Below are positions 44,486-56,011 of a stretch of DNA of 64,000 nucleotides, piece after piece. The position numbers were made by a program, and so were the translations under genes. The stretch comes from Acarospora socialis (taxonomy: Eukaryota; Ascomycota; Lecanoromycetes; Acarosporales; Acarosporaceae). The DNA is taken from the NCBI GenBank assembly GCA_025617375.2, contig JAMYGW020000008.1, positions 1,116,001-1,180,000 of the forward strand, read 5' to 3'. The notes below the pieces were generated by a model that ran no database searches, had not been told where the DNA came from, and worked only from the letters and a program-made list of their open reading frames with translations. Each line of letters opens with the position of its first letter. The stretch's first letter is position 1.

Positions 44486-44707
44486 ACAACAGATAGTCGA
44501 GGTGATCTCTTTGAATGCTTCCAAGGTGGCTGGTGTCATATTGTCTGCTTCCACGGTAAGTGACTCTAATCTACATCCCAGTAACGTTGCCGGCCCTGGT
44601 CATAAAGCTACCAAAAAGTGTCGGCTTGTAGAAACGCTTTGGATCTTCCAAGTTGCTAATCTTACAGCTGTGCTTTGCCGTCCATACACCTTCGGATCAT
44701 TTGAAGC

Positions 44708-46319
44708 TCAGGCGGAGCTGCTAGGAGCAAGGGGTTTGCCAAAATATTGGTCTACAATACCTTGAAGAATATCCATTATGATCGTGCTATCTCGCTCCAC
44801 ATTGGCTTGCCAGTTTGAAATAGCAATCCTGCAGGCAGGCTTGCCGTTCCAAGATGTTCCAGACACGTACATCTTGGCGGATGCGTTGATTCTCTGTACA
44901 AGGACTCTATTGAGCTGCTCACTCTTCGCTCTAAACAAGACGATGATATATATCCGTGCCATGGCGGTGTCCTTTGTTCCAAGGGACTTCGGGAGTAGTT
45001 CAAAGTCAGGGTGATCGAATAGATAAGACGCAACAGCTCGAGCAAGGCGAACTTGCTCCCGTAACATCTCACAATATCCTGTCCGTCCATAGGCCCTCAA
45101 GGTTGCATATACCGGCAACGCACGGAACCTCCTTGAGTTCTCGATGCCAATGTTCAGCGGTGATGGGATGGTAGCTGATGTCTCAAAGCCGCTCAAGTAC
45201 GCCGCGTTAGTATTTTGGAACACTTTGGCCGCATTTGCTGGATGACGGCAAAAGAAGAAACCACAATCGTACGGCTTTCTAATCAGCTTTGCAGTCCAAG
45301 GACTAGGATATAGACCGACTCACCACGTTCAAAAGCTTGTGAGCATCTCCTGTTATGGAGTCTGCCAGTTCCAAACCTTCACACCCCCTCTTAATTGCAT
45401 CGAACTCTACCCCAGGCTCAAGGGTACGAGCAAAGATGCCGAACGCCGCGTCAACATGCATCCATATGTTGTATTTGTCACATATGCGCCTGAGTTGCTG
45501 CATCTCACCACGACCCTCGGTTGCAAATTGTCCTGTGTTGACCTCTCCACAAGACACTACGAGTATACTTGCCGTCTGATGTGCACGCGCCTTCTCGACT
45601 AGTTTCTCAAAATCAAACTTGAGAGGACCCTCTGCTTGGCCAACATCTATTACGTTTGCGCGTCCAAGGCCAACGATGCTTGCTGCTTTCGCCAAAGACG
45701 AGTGTGCCATAGTCGTTAGCACCTGAAAACGTTGGATTCTGCTCCTCCTGCAGGCTTCCATGATGCCTATTACAGAGATTTCATTGTAGATCTGAATCTC
45801 TTGCCGTGCTGTAGGTGCAATGCGAGGAGGTTGCAAAGCGGCATCTCGCCCACATGCCAATCCAAGCACGTTGCTGGCTGTGGCTCCCGTCGTAAACGTC
45901 CGGCCTGTCCATACTGAGGGGTCAAGCTCTAGCAATTCTTGCAGCATCTGCAAAGCTCTATCTTCAACAACTGTCGCGACCGTTTGACTCGGGAGGTGGA
46001 CTTGTACGTTTTGGTCATAAGTAGAGACAACGTTATCCGCAATCCTCGCTGCCGGTGTGACTCCTCCGGTCACAAAACCGTAATAAGTCGCGGAAAGACC
46101 ACTCGCATTGAGCCCAGGAGCGACGTCATCCAGCAAGTGTCTGGTAGTTTCTTCAAGCCCAAATCCCTGGTCTGGGAGGTGATGGCTCAGCGAGACGCTC
46201 GCCTTTTGGAGGTTCTCCTCCGTCGGTAAGACGTCACTGTGAACGCCACTAGATATCACATCGAGAAGTCTCTGTGAAGCTGCCTGCGAGATGGCGATAT
46301 TCCTTTCATCATCCATCAT
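44708..46319 (-). CDS. PLP-dependent decarboxylase, group II
   Basis: Pyridoxal-phosphate enzyme of the glutamate/aromatic-amino-acid decarboxylase fold, 520 aa, exons 45324-46319 and 44708-45274. The PLP-binding lysine lies in TGDAHKLLNV (about residue 328), and the aspartate that holds the ring nitrogen is in MHVDAAFGIFAR. TTGATASNVLGLACGRDAA is the phosphate-binding region, and YYGFVTGGVTPAARIADN sits where the family's substrate-pocket glycine-rich loop does. The join LLNV-PYDCGFF is exact and typical. Sequence is of the small fungal subgroup often named L-2,4-diaminobutyrate or tyrosine decarboxylase in databases; the true substrate cannot be read from it. It is divergent from the prolyl aminopeptidase gene over only 197 bp. 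Starts at the first of two adjacent ATGs. Confidence 0.9.
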
Positions 46320-46516
46320 TGGTCAATGAGCAACTTTTGTGTGCAATAAGAGTATGTCGTGTACGACAATGTTTGAGTCGGATTGGATATAAGCGTCTCG
46401 GTTCTAATCTGCGATTTGAAGTTCATGCAAGGCAGGGAGTAAGTGGGTGTCAACTTCGTCGACACCGCTTGCGATTTCCACGAGTCTCACAGTGGATATC
46501 ACTCAAGTGTTTTGAG
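46320..46516. promoter_or_regulatory. Short divergent promoter, decarboxylase / peptidase
   Basis: Only 197 bp separate the two ATGs. It carries a palindrome TGTCGT-GT-ACGACA (46355-46368) and an inverted repeat GGTGTC-N9-GACACC (46446-46466). Both are seen directly; a shared regulator is inference. Confidence 0.45.
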
Positions 46517-48577
46517 ATGATCGTTGCAAAACTTATCGAGCGGAGGACCCATCTAGTCCCAGGTTAGATCTATCTAAAACGACCCGTTATCGGTTGCAGC
46601 GACCGTTAAATGCCGCTGTATAGGCAAATTGAAGGTGTCTGAACTCTTCTTCGACGTACCCAAGGACTACTCGAAGCCGGCCGATGGAAATCTGCGACTA
46701 TTTGCGCGAAGCGTAGAACGTGTCGAGAAACCAAGCGATGGTGCAAAGGAAGAGAAGAACCATCTACCCTGGTGTATGTCCCCACCTCCGTATTGTGAGT
46801 ATGGGTATAGCTAATTTTTCCACCCGTAGTCGTCTACTTACAAGGTACGGTAGGGCTTGGTGCTCTCAGGTATATACTGCCGAGTTAACGGAGAGTAGGA
46901 GGGCCTGGCCTCGCATGCGGTCCACCACAAAAGTACCCTTGGACCCAGCCTGTCCTGGAGAAAGGCTATCAAGTAAGTTCATTGCAAGCTAATCGTCCTT
47001 GAGGCTTTGGAGGGTTAAAGGATGCTAGATTCTTTTCCTAGATCAGAGAGGGACCGGGTTGAGCAGTACAATATCCGCCGAAACGCTTGCCCGCCAAGGG
47101 AGGCCTCGAGAGCAAGCAGCTTACCTTCGACATTTCCGTGCCGATAACATTGGTTAGTGCTCACCGTTTTCATTATCATAGTTTGGTCTAAACTTGACTG
47201 ACGGGTGGTCTTCTCAGTAAGGGATTGTGAAGCAATACGCAAAACATTGACCCAAGGGTATCCAGAGGAGAAGAAGAAATGGACTGTTATGGGACAGAGC
47301 TTTGGAGGCTTCTGCACTCTCACCTATCTTTCGAAACAGTAAGTGATCGTCCGGTAGCTTTTCGAAGGTCCCAATTGACCACTGCTCCAGTCCCGAGGGG
47401 CTTCAAGAAGGTACATCAGTATTAGCCCTATCCTTACCGGCTTGACCTAAACAGCGGCTAGCTTTCATCTGCGGTGGCCTTGCTCCACCTGTTAGCGGTC
47501 CGGATGAGGTTTACAAGAGGACTTACAGTGAGTGTACCTTGCTTAGAAAGTTATCGAAGGGACTATTAATCTTTAGCAGGAAAGCTTGCAGAACGCAATG
47601 AGGCATATTATAAGAAGTTCCTTGAAGACATCGACCGGGTCAAGCACATTGTCAAGCGTCTGCACCATCAGCCCCCAAATTTGCCGTCTGGCGGTACACT
47701 GTCTGTGTCTCGGTTCAGAGCATTAGGCATGGCCTTCGGAGCTCATGGTAGGACTTTCACCGTCGTTTCGGTGCTAGGTACTAATGCCTTCTAGGTGGAT
47801 TGAATATGGTTCACGGTAGTCATGAGGCTTCGCTGCCGTAAGTACCATAGAAGGGCTGACGTGATGGCAGACGTGATTTTACGTGCTAGCAATGATCTGG
47901 AACAATTCGACTGCTTAACTCGACCAACTCTCTCAATCATCGAAAATTTTCTTCCATTCGACGTGAACGTTCTCTATGCAGTGCTGCATGAGGCTTGCTA
48001 CCTCCAGGGGTCAGTTCTCTGTCTTCTGTCGACTATGCACGTCTAGCTCTTCCTAATATAATCAAACAGGGAAGCATCTCGCTGGTCCGCTGATCGGATC
48101 ATGCAGAGTCTGCCACGCTTCAAATGGAGTAACTCTGAACCAGGCTCGGACAGGGGAGATTCTATTTACTTTACTGGCGAGATGGTGAGCTCAACCCAAT
48201 ATGCACCAGGTTGACAAACGGCGCAACAAACCTTCTCAGTTGGAAACGCAAGCTAAGTCATGTAGATCTACAAGAGTATGTTCGAAGACTACGTGGAACT
48301 CCGCAAGCTCCGTGAGACTGCGGATATCGTCGCTGAAATGGACGACTGGCCCGATCTCTACGACGACCATCACCTCGAGAACAACGAAGTGCCTGTCTAC
48401 GCCGTGACCTACATTGATGACATGTACGTCGATTACGATCTGGCCCAGCAGAGAGCGTCCAAAATCAAAAACTGCAAGCAGTCTATCACTAATGTTATGT
48501 ACCACAATGGGTTGGAGAGCAAATCGGACGAGGTCATGAAACAGCTGTTTGCTTTGAGAGACGATGTAATCGATTAG
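46517..48577 (+). CDS. Prolyl aminopeptidase (alpha/beta hydrolase), 13 exons
   Basis: Serine peptidase of family S33 that removes N-terminal proline. Thirteen exons: 46517-46562, 46624-46773, 46830-46844, 46899-46972, 47029-47152, 47218-47338, 47391-47410, 47462-47527, 47580-47747, 47795-47815, 47871-48009, 48070-48184, 48266-48577. They sum to 1371 nt, 456 aa, with every junction in phase. The protein starts MIVAKLIERRTHLVPG-KLKV. The oxyanion-region motif LQGGPGLACGPP, LDQRGTGLSS and the nucleophile elbow GQSFGG (Ser about 164) are as in the family; an Asp in YAVTYIDDMYVD and a His in MYHNGLES fit the rest of the triad. Twelve introns of 47-81 nt and exons of 15, 20 and 21 nt make it far more broken up than its neighbours. 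Because many exons are tiny, one or two boundaries may be off by a codon. Confidence 0.9.
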
Positions 48578-48815
48578 GATAGTTCTTTAGCATATGAGTT
48601 GAGCACGTAGATGGTTGCATAGGTCATCTGAGCATTTTGCGCGACATTGGTGTGGATAGTCATCTAGAGAGATGTTCTTGCCTCGAACCTCGAGCCTTGA
48701 CCTAGTCGTACTATTTGAACTGCCACCTAAGCCCCTGTCCGCACGTATGTCTCTCGGCTCTGCTTGAGCAGAGCACAGAAGGAGGTGAGCCGAGTATGAT
48801 CTAGGTGAGATCAGG

Positions 48816-49941
48816 TCACGCCATGAGCTCCTTTCCGAAGTCTATCAAGCGCAGCTTTCGAGCATCCCGCGGGTGGAACTGGGCGACTCTAGCCCTAACG
48901 AGAAATCTAGCAGCCGCAGAGTCGCGTCGTAGCTCAACATATGCACTGGAGGTCGCCTCATCAGCAGCCGCATTCAGCAAATCTTCCGTCAGAGCTCGCA
49001 TCTCCGCCCCTGCAGCGTCTTTCTCACTTCGTGGACTAGTGTTCCCTTCGCCAGAGTCTTCTGTACGGCCCCAAATTTCGTCGATACGCCTTTGCCTTTT
49101 CCTATCATCCAGGGTGCTACTACTCCTGAGTCTTTTGGCCTTTCCCTGCGTATTGAACCCAGCTTCTAGTAAGCCATCTTCCACATCCATAATGCCTCCA
49201 ACGACAGGGCCTCCTAGCTCTTCCGCCGCCAGCATAGCGGAAACGTGCTCGTCCGTGAAGACATTGAATGCTCTGATTAGTTTTCTCACTTCTCTGTCGT
49301 AAACTGCTTTCCGCTTCTGTTGCTCTTGGAGACGATCCTTGGCCGTCCGATCAGGTGACCGCTGAGATCTAGTCGTTTTATGATTACGTAGCTTGTCAAT
49401 GCGTTTCTCAAGGGCAGAGGTGATGAGACGAGCGTCACGTAGATCGGCCTCTTCCTGTTCAAGATGCTTGGTTGCCTGCAACAGCTTCTCTTGACCAATG
49501 ATGATGGATGCTTTGGTCTCTGCAATCGAGCCCTGCGTGTCTCGAAACGCCAGGACAGCTGGCAGTGACGAGTCTTCAGGGGGTACCTTCGGCTCTGTGG
49601 GCGTTAGGGACTCATATGCGGTTTTAATTACTCGCAATTGGTGAAGGCGTGCTGCAGGGTCTGGTGATGGTTCAGCAGGTGCTGAATTCGTAGAAGAAGC
49701 TCGGAGCTGATTGTGTGCTGTTTTAGCCTGCTGATGCACGAATACGATAGAAAGGGCCCACAACCTTTTCAAGGGCAGCTTGCTGTTCCTGTACCCGTCT
49801 TTTTAGATATGCGACTGTTTCGCTGAGACGTGCTTCGTGTGCTGAGCTATCATCATGAGCCTCTACCGGTAAGGCATTTCTCCTCCCAACATGATCTCCG
49901 TATTGCCGGATTCTCTCCAGGACTTCTGCTTGTGTGGACAT
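48816..49941 (-). CDS. FTA4: Kinetochore protein Fta4-like (Sim4/CCAN subunit)
   Basis: Two exons, 49765-49941 and 48816-49706, give 355 aa. The match is to Fta4, a coiled-coil subunit of the fission-yeast Sim4 complex, part of the inner kinetochore near the CENP proteins. The best-conserved block is LPAVLAFRDTQGSIAETKAS, then LEQEEADLRDARLITSALEK. A predicted coiled coil covers roughly residues 35-65 and 115-190. The intron between EQQAALEK and LRASSTN has donor GTTGTG. The start is the ATG at 49941 (MSTQAEVLER); the longer upstream frame has no second ATG in context. Sequence is poorly conserved in this family, so the call is good but not certain. Convergent with the peptidase gene (238 bp between). 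Confidence 0.72.
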
Positions 49942-50780
49942 CGTCAAACTTGGGTTTTGAGAGCTAATTGAGATATTCTTAGACTGACACAAGAAGTAAT
50001 TGCTCCAAGCAGTCACTTGGGTTCCGAGCAGATTGTTGATACGGTAGGTATTTGTACCTTAGTGTCTGGGCTCGACGCGAGCGAGTCACGCTAACAAGGC
50101 AAACTACCAGCTAGCCATAAGAGAGTTAGTGGCGCCAAGACTCGGCTATCCACAAGCTAGAGCAGCTGACCTCCGCACTTGCTTCAGTCCCTTCAACTCC
50201 TTATTTGTCAGTCTGTCAACTACCTCTACCGACCAAAAGCCAGGTCTACGATACCTTGCTGCGAACCACACTGTCGCTAACACAACTGACTATCAACCGT
50301 CGCTGGGAATCCAAAGATCTGGGTGGGAGTGTCAAAAGGTTTGGCAAGAGGCATAGGTGATTGGCTTCAGTTGCTGTCAGGAACATCCATCTCCACAACT
50401 TCAATCAACTTCTCAACACCATTGCGATCCTTCACCCTCTTCAATATCACCTCGCATCTACCCTGATAGGCGATCCCTGATATCTGTTATCAACAACACC
50501 GTTCACCTCGAAATCACTTCTTCTGTCACAGCATCCTGCATCTTCCAAACCCGTCTCAACATAGCAAGTCATCCATCCGACTTCACTTGCACTATCACCA
50601 GTCTTCCGTCCCGCACTTTACATCAAACAGGCCTGTTCACCGTCCGACCGTCTGCACCAGCACGTTTTCATTCGGAACACCTGGTGTACATAATCGATCA
50701 ATAGAAGAGTTGAAAGCTTCGACCGTCCCAGATAATCTACTTGAAGATCGAACCCTTGAGAGTATTGATAACCAGGCACA
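49942..50780. promoter_or_regulatory. Divergent gap and probable long 5' leader of KH gene
   Basis: An 839-bp gap. The part from about 50380 to 50650 is strongly pyrimidine-rich (CTTCAAT, CTTCACC, CTCTTCAA runs), as in long 5' leaders of fungal housekeeping genes. Long reading frames here start at GTG or lack family resemblance. I see no gene. Confidence 0.4.
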
Positions 50781-52364
50781 ATGTCGGCATCTCCGTCAGC
50801 TATGGTGACACCGTCCACGAAGCGACCTCTTGAAGACCCTTCTTCTCCTTCTGGTCCAACTGACCAGCCGGATGCAAAACGTCCAGCTCTCGATAAATTA
50901 GTCAAGGGGGACGAGCCGCAGAATGACAAGACGGCCCCGGAACCCGTAGAAGCATCCACGGCTACAACAGCAGACGGCCTTAAGTCCGAGTCAGCGGCTA
51001 TTACTGAGAACGGAACGAAGGACTCACAAGGGGATACATTGGTACCTGATGCGCCTAATGGCACTGCGCCATCGGCGGCATCCGTACTCGAGACACAACC
51101 AATTCAATCAACTGGCGCCCAGCATGAACGTGCCACTTTTCATCCAGCCTCTCAACACGCTGGTCACCAGGATGAAACGGGTTGGATCCATGTTCGAGCA
51201 GTCATATCGAGTGCAGAGGCTGCAACCGTCATTGGCAAAGGCGGCGAAAATGTGTCCCAGATTCGGCGCCTGTCTGGCGCAAAGTGTACCGTCAGTGATT
51301 ATTCCAGAGGAGCTGTTGAGAGGATCTTGACCGTCAGTGGCTTGGTTGACGCTACAGCAAAGGCATGTTCTCACCTACTTTCTCTTAGGCAGAGCAGCTA
51401 CTAATAGTCGGGCAGGCTTTCGGTCTGATCATTCGTACACTAAACAATGAGCCTCTTGAATCTCCGTCAACCCCTCAGTCTAAGACATACCCACTTCGTC
51501 TTTTGGTTCCTCATATCCTGATTGGTTCCATCATCGGCAAGTCAGGCGTTCGTATTCGTGAGATCCAAGAAGCTTCAGGGGCCCGCCTCAACGCCTCGGA
51601 TTCGTGTTTGCCACTGTCGACTGAGCGCTCCTTGGTCGTTCTGGGCGTTGCGGATGCCGTTCACATTGCTACGTACTACGTTGCTAGCACGCTTGTGGAA
51701 CAACTCACTGAACGGTTCGGCGGTCCTGCGGCCTCTGCCTACGCTACTAGAAGTGGGGGTCCAGCTGGTGTTGTGCCAGGGGGTATGCAAGTTGTGCCAT
51801 ACGTTCCTCAACCGGCTGGCGGTCAATACGGCCATCCAGACAACTACAAACGCCACAACAACCAGCCCCAGCGTACTCCGGCGAATCCATACGGCGTGCC
51901 ATACCTTCACGGCCAGCCGCCTCAGCAGCAGGCTCAAGCACCTCTTCATTATGGCGGATCTCCACAACACGGTTACGCTGGTGCTGGCCCACATCAACCG
52001 CACCATGGTGGCCATGCGCCGCAACAGAGTCACGCTGGGGCTCCGCAACAACCCATGCAAGGATTGGTCCCTGGTCAGTCGCTAACCCAGCAGATTTTCA
52101 TCCCGAACGATATGGTCGGTGCCATTATCGGTAAGGGAGGCGCGAAGATCAATGAGATTAGGCAATTGAGCGGAAGTGTGATCAAGATCAACGAGCCACA
52201 AGATAACAGTAACGAGAGGTTGGTTACGATCACTGGCACACAGGAGTGCAATCAAATGGCGCTTTACATGCTGTACTCCAGACTTGGTAAGTTCAACCGT
52301 TTCGTTACCTTGTCGGGTCAGAATACTGATTGTTTGACAAGAGAGCGAAAAGCATCGGATTTAG
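50781..52364 (+). CDS. Triple-KH RNA-binding protein, Rnc1/Hek2/Pbp2 type
   Basis: RNA-binding protein of 491 aa, exons 50781-51362, 51416-52286 and 52342-52364. Three KH domains are clear from their GxxG loops: VIGKGGENVSQIRRLSGA (about 135-195), SIIGKSGVRIREIQEASG (about 220-290) and AIIGKGGAKINEIRQLSG (about 418-491). Between KH2 and KH3 lies a Gln/Pro/Gly/His-rich linker. Relatives (S. pombe Rnc1, yeast Hek2 and Pbp2) bind mRNAs and set their stability, transport or translation. Intron 1 starts GC, not GT: AAG-GCATGT to GGGCAG, with a perfect TACTAAT branch point; the join gives DATAK-AFGLIIRTLNN. The last exon is 23 nt and ends the protein in YSRL-ESEKHRI, as in relatives. Without that splice the frame would read on about 90 codons of unlike sequence. 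Confidence 0.93.
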
Positions 52365-52968
52365 AGCTTTCTTTTGGCTTTTTCTCAGGAAGTTACAACA
52401 GGTCGGCTTTCTTAGCTCACAGTGTTCTTTACTTGGATGATTGCGGTCATCCCAAATGTAATTTTACTTCGCAAAGTCTACAATTAGATCTGAAAATCAT
52501 TGGTTTCCAATTATGCTGGTTTGCTGCCGGCAGTCAATATGTCCCCTGCGTCCCCTGACGTCGCTGGCCGCGTTTCGTGATCTGTGTCAGGTAAGTTTGT
52601 GCATTTTCCACGTCGACCGCATCCCGGACGGTTTGGTTTGGACAAAGACACACTGCAGAGGTAGCTTCGTTTGCGACACATCATCTGGCAAACGCCTTTT
52701 CTCCAAGGGTTATGGATATCCACATCGAAGTGTTCTGGTTCACTTCGCAAGGAATTTCAATGCAGTCTTGGAGCGAAATCATAGACGCATCCGAAGGACC
52801 GTGTTTTAGGGAAACAATCCTATTCACGTCTGCTCCAGCCCTGCTTCTCAAGTGAATCTGTCGATTCACCGCCGAGTATGGTAAATCACACGCTCTTATC
52901 CTTTAATCCGACTACTAAACTTCATACCCACTCTGCCAGACACCAGAGCCATCCCAAATCACAAAACC
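52365..52968. other. Intergenic
   Basis: A 604-bp gap between the KH gene and the BTB gene, same strand. It holds the KH 3' flank (frames open but unlike any family) and no recognisable gene. Confidence 0.55.
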
Positions 52969-53754
52969 ATGCTCGAACCACAGCCCAGGAGGGATGACGC
53001 AGCTGCGTCTCCATTACGGTACGATCCCCTCCCTATAACACGCAGTCCGACACTCCGCAGTCCCCTCCACTAACACCCCAGCCCACGCAGCAACCTCTTC
53101 AAAACGGCCATCACGCTCTCCGTCGGGCCCGACGCCCAGCCCTTCACCGTGCACGGCGAACTCCTCTGCCACCACTCGCCCTACTTCGCCGCCTCGCTCA
53201 ACCCCACGCACAACTTCCTCGAATGGCGCACCGCGCACATCGACCTCCCCACCGACCGCGCCGATGCCTTCTCCTACTTCGTCCAATGGCTCTACACGCA
53301 CCGCCTCGACCACGAAGCCGTCGACGCGCACCCGCCCGCCTTCTTCCCTCTGCTGCACCTGTACGCGCTGGCCGACAAGCTGTGCGTCGAGGCGCTGCGG
53401 AACGACATCGTCGATCGCATTGCGTGCCTCGCGGACGAGCACAATACGGTGCCGGCGCCGGACGATACGCGCATCCTGTACGGCGAGATCAGGGAGGCCG
53501 CGCCGGTGACGAGGCTGGTGTTGGATTTGTTTGTCTGGAAGAGGACGGAGAGGGTGGTGGAGACGCATGCGGATAGTTGGGATGAGCGCTTCTTGAGGGA
53601 GTTGGTGGGGAGGTTGAAGAGGGGGAGGAGGGAGGAGGAGGGGAGGAGTGGGAGTGAAGTGGGGCGCGCGGAGGCGCCGTGGGTTAAGGATTTGTGTGGG
53701 ATTTATCATGAGCATGGGATGGGGAGGGAGGTGGTTTGTAAGGCGAGACAGTGA
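52969..53754 (+). CDS. BTB/POZ-domain protein
   Basis: Two exons, 52969-53018 and 53091-53754, give 237 aa. The BTB fold starts right after the intron: NLFKTAITLSVGPDAQPFTV, HGELLCHHSPYFAASLN, then WLYTHRLD and LLHLYALADKLCVEALRND, the standard order of fungal BTB/POZ proteins. BTB domains pair with themselves or with cullin-3; with no other domain here the partner is unknown. The C-terminus is Arg/Glu/Gly-rich. The 16-codon first exon has no conserved content and is supported mainly by phase and by its ATG. The coding part is very rich in C/G-ending codons over the BTB domain. A 233-codon antisense ORF on the same DNA is a by-product of that bias. Confidence 0.83.
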
Positions 53755-54163
53755 GTTTGTGTGCTTCGAACGATGATGTTGTGAAGAGCTGAAGCGTGGA
53801 TAGAAGTGAGGCTCCTGAAGAGGCGAGCTGGACCATTAGACCGAAGGATGATGGTCCCGAAGCGTCGTGTGTTTGAATCGAGCTATTGACAGCCGAGGTG
53901 TACTTTTATGTGCTGATTGGGTTGGGCTAATTGGGTTATCAGAATTCTGGCACTGCTACATCTGCAAGCCAGCGACGAGGGGCAGCGTGGTGGATTAGGG
54001 CCAGCTGGGATTACCACAAGTCACCCGTTGGTAATGTGGGAGTCTTAACATCACTTAACATCAAAGTTAGGCGCTCGACGACGTGCTCAGCAGTCCCAAA
54101 AACTCTATACCTCTCAGTGCCATTGACCCCAGAAATGAATATACCCCACTGAACAATCGTCAC
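53755..54163. other. Intergenic, convergent 3' ends
   Basis: A 409-bp gap between the BTB gene and the alpha+beta-barrel gene. I see no gene. Confidence 0.6.
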
Positions 54164-54899
54164 TCAAACCTCTTGAAACTTGACATGGTACATCACAGCT
54201 CCCTTCACTCCACCTCCTACCTTACCCATGGCCTTCTTAAACTCTTCCGTCTCCCTAAACGCCAGATGTGCCTCGACGCTATCCCACCCGACAGCCGCCG
54301 CATAGCCCAACCCCGTCCCGACGCTGGCATGTTCCACCTCCTCCACGATCCACCCACTCGACGTCACCTGGAACCCTTTCGCGTGCTGCTGAATCACCTT
54401 CCCCAACTCGACCATGTTGTTATGGAAAGTCGTCTTCCCCTCCGACGAGGTCGAGGACGGGAGGTAGAACGTCACGAACTCGGTGACCGGGGCCGAGAAG
54501 CGACTGGCCCCGGTCGCCGGCGACAGAGGCTCGAAGCTCGCGTGGTTGATCGAGGCGCCGCCATCCATTATCGTGCGGATGCGCTCAATAAAGGGCCCAT
54601 AAGTGTCGCTGGCTATGAACTTCTTGTGCGACTCGATCGAGTCCCAGTCTGCGCTGATGGTCAGTAAGTTGGCCTATCTTTGAGGGGTATGTGAGGGACG
54701 GGCGGGACTTGCCGACCAAGATTAGGACTTCACTCTCGTTCTCGATGCGCCGGCCCCAGAAGGCGCGCTGGAAGCCTTCTTGCTGCGAGACGGTCGTCAG
54801 CATGTATTGGAAGGTTTGACCGGCGCTGGAGGAGTGGTCTTCGATGGTGGACCCCGCCTTGAGGGGCATGACGGCGATTTCGGTCGCTGGGAGTGACAT
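54164..54899 (-). CDS. Two-domain dimeric alpha+beta-barrel protein (ABM/EthD-like)
   Basis: Two exons, 54713-54899 and 54164-54648, give 223 aa. It carries two copies of a short ferredoxin-like half: TEIAVMPLKAG to EVLILVDWDSIESHKKF, and TEFVTFYLP to YAAAVGWDSVEAHLAF. Each ends in the W/DS-x-E/A-H-x-x-F turn typical of antibiotic-biosynthesis-monooxygenase and EthD folds. Such proteins can be cofactor-free oxygenases, heme-linked or structural; no catalytic residues can be named. The intron starts GC (GTCG-GCAAGT) and ends CGCAG, with branch TACTGAC; a GT donor three bases earlier would break the frame. The start is the ATG at 54899 (MSLPATEIAV); an upstream non-ATG extension looks non-coding. 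Confidence 0.8.
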
Positions 54900-56011
54900 T
54901 GTGGCGTGGTGTATGAAGCTGTTCAAGACGCTGTTCTGGCGCGGTGGCAGATCGGTGATCGGTGGAGATGGGTGGGATTTATGGGAGCCAGGTACCGAGT
55001 TTCCATTGCTGACATGGTGGGGAGCTAAAGGAGCCCCCACTCCTAGATCTCACGGAGTAATCAGAACGTCGGAAGGATTGATCGAATGGCAGTCCTTTCT
55101 CAAATCATCCGTGAGATATCGCGAGCAGTAAATATACCGAATCCACAGGATCTGATGATTGGGCGGCAATATAAGTAACTTAGTACACAGTAGCAGCTGC
55201 GTCCCTTCCATAGCCAGGGCAAGCTTAGTAAGCATGTGCCTTGCCAAGCCTTTCCCACGAGTCATGTCTGAGATTGAGTTCTAACGTTCACGCTAGCAAT
55301 CGTGGCCCGTGTCACGCTGGGTAAGCTCAGAGATCCAATGCAGAAGTTGTGGCCAGCGCATTTGCAAAGAACCGAAGCATAACCCATGAACCAATGTACG
55401 ACTGAAGCGATAGCGCTCCCGATCCATGTGAAACCACGGTTGCAGCTTCTCAGACTGAGTCTTACACAGCTGAGTCCGTGGTTAAGCTGGCGTGGATGAT
55501 CCGCGGTAAGATGCTAAGGTACCTTGTACGAGTAAACCCGGTAGTGGACTCCCGGCGGATAACCCAATCACTCCGCATGTACGAAAGTAAGCCAGGTACT
55601 CCGTACTAAGGTACTCTGTCTGGCTGATGTATGTGACCCTACCTTGGTTGTACACAGTACGGTAGGTAGAAGTGATTTGGAATGGGTAACGGCGTACAAG
55701 TACAGGAGCGAGAGAGAGAGAGAGATTTGGGCGATCGTGGGCTCATCCGCGATGCTCGCAGGTCACTAACGAGGTCATCATTGACGCAGCTTATACCTCC
55801 TCTGAGCGCTCTGTGGCCACCTATCCTGAAACACAATTCCATCTTTGGAAGATAGGTACTTGTACTCAGATGGCTCACGTGTATGGTACGAGTACTCAGT
55901 GACACCCAAAGACGCTGCTACTGCTACTGCTCAACAATAATCCCACGCTTGAAGATACCTCTCTTTGAAGGAAGAAAAATATAAACACAACCACAAGCCA
56001 GGTTCAGCGCA
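54900..56011. promoter_or_regulatory. Long divergent gap upstream of the Zn2Cys6 gene
   Basis: The longest gene-free gap in the window, 1112 bp. It has a short GA microsatellite at 55709-55724 and repeated TAC/GTAC-rich patches (for example near 55590-55660). Reading frames are short and unlike known proteins. It probably holds the promoters of both flanking genes. Confidence 0.5.

Noticed and set aside
53014-53715. 233-codon minus-strand ORF over the BTB gene
   Set aside because: By-product of strong C/G third-position bias; no family resemblance, whereas the plus strand gives a clear BTB domain.
55709-55724. GA dinucleotide run
   Set aside because: Short simple repeat; noted in the gap entry but not significant on its own.
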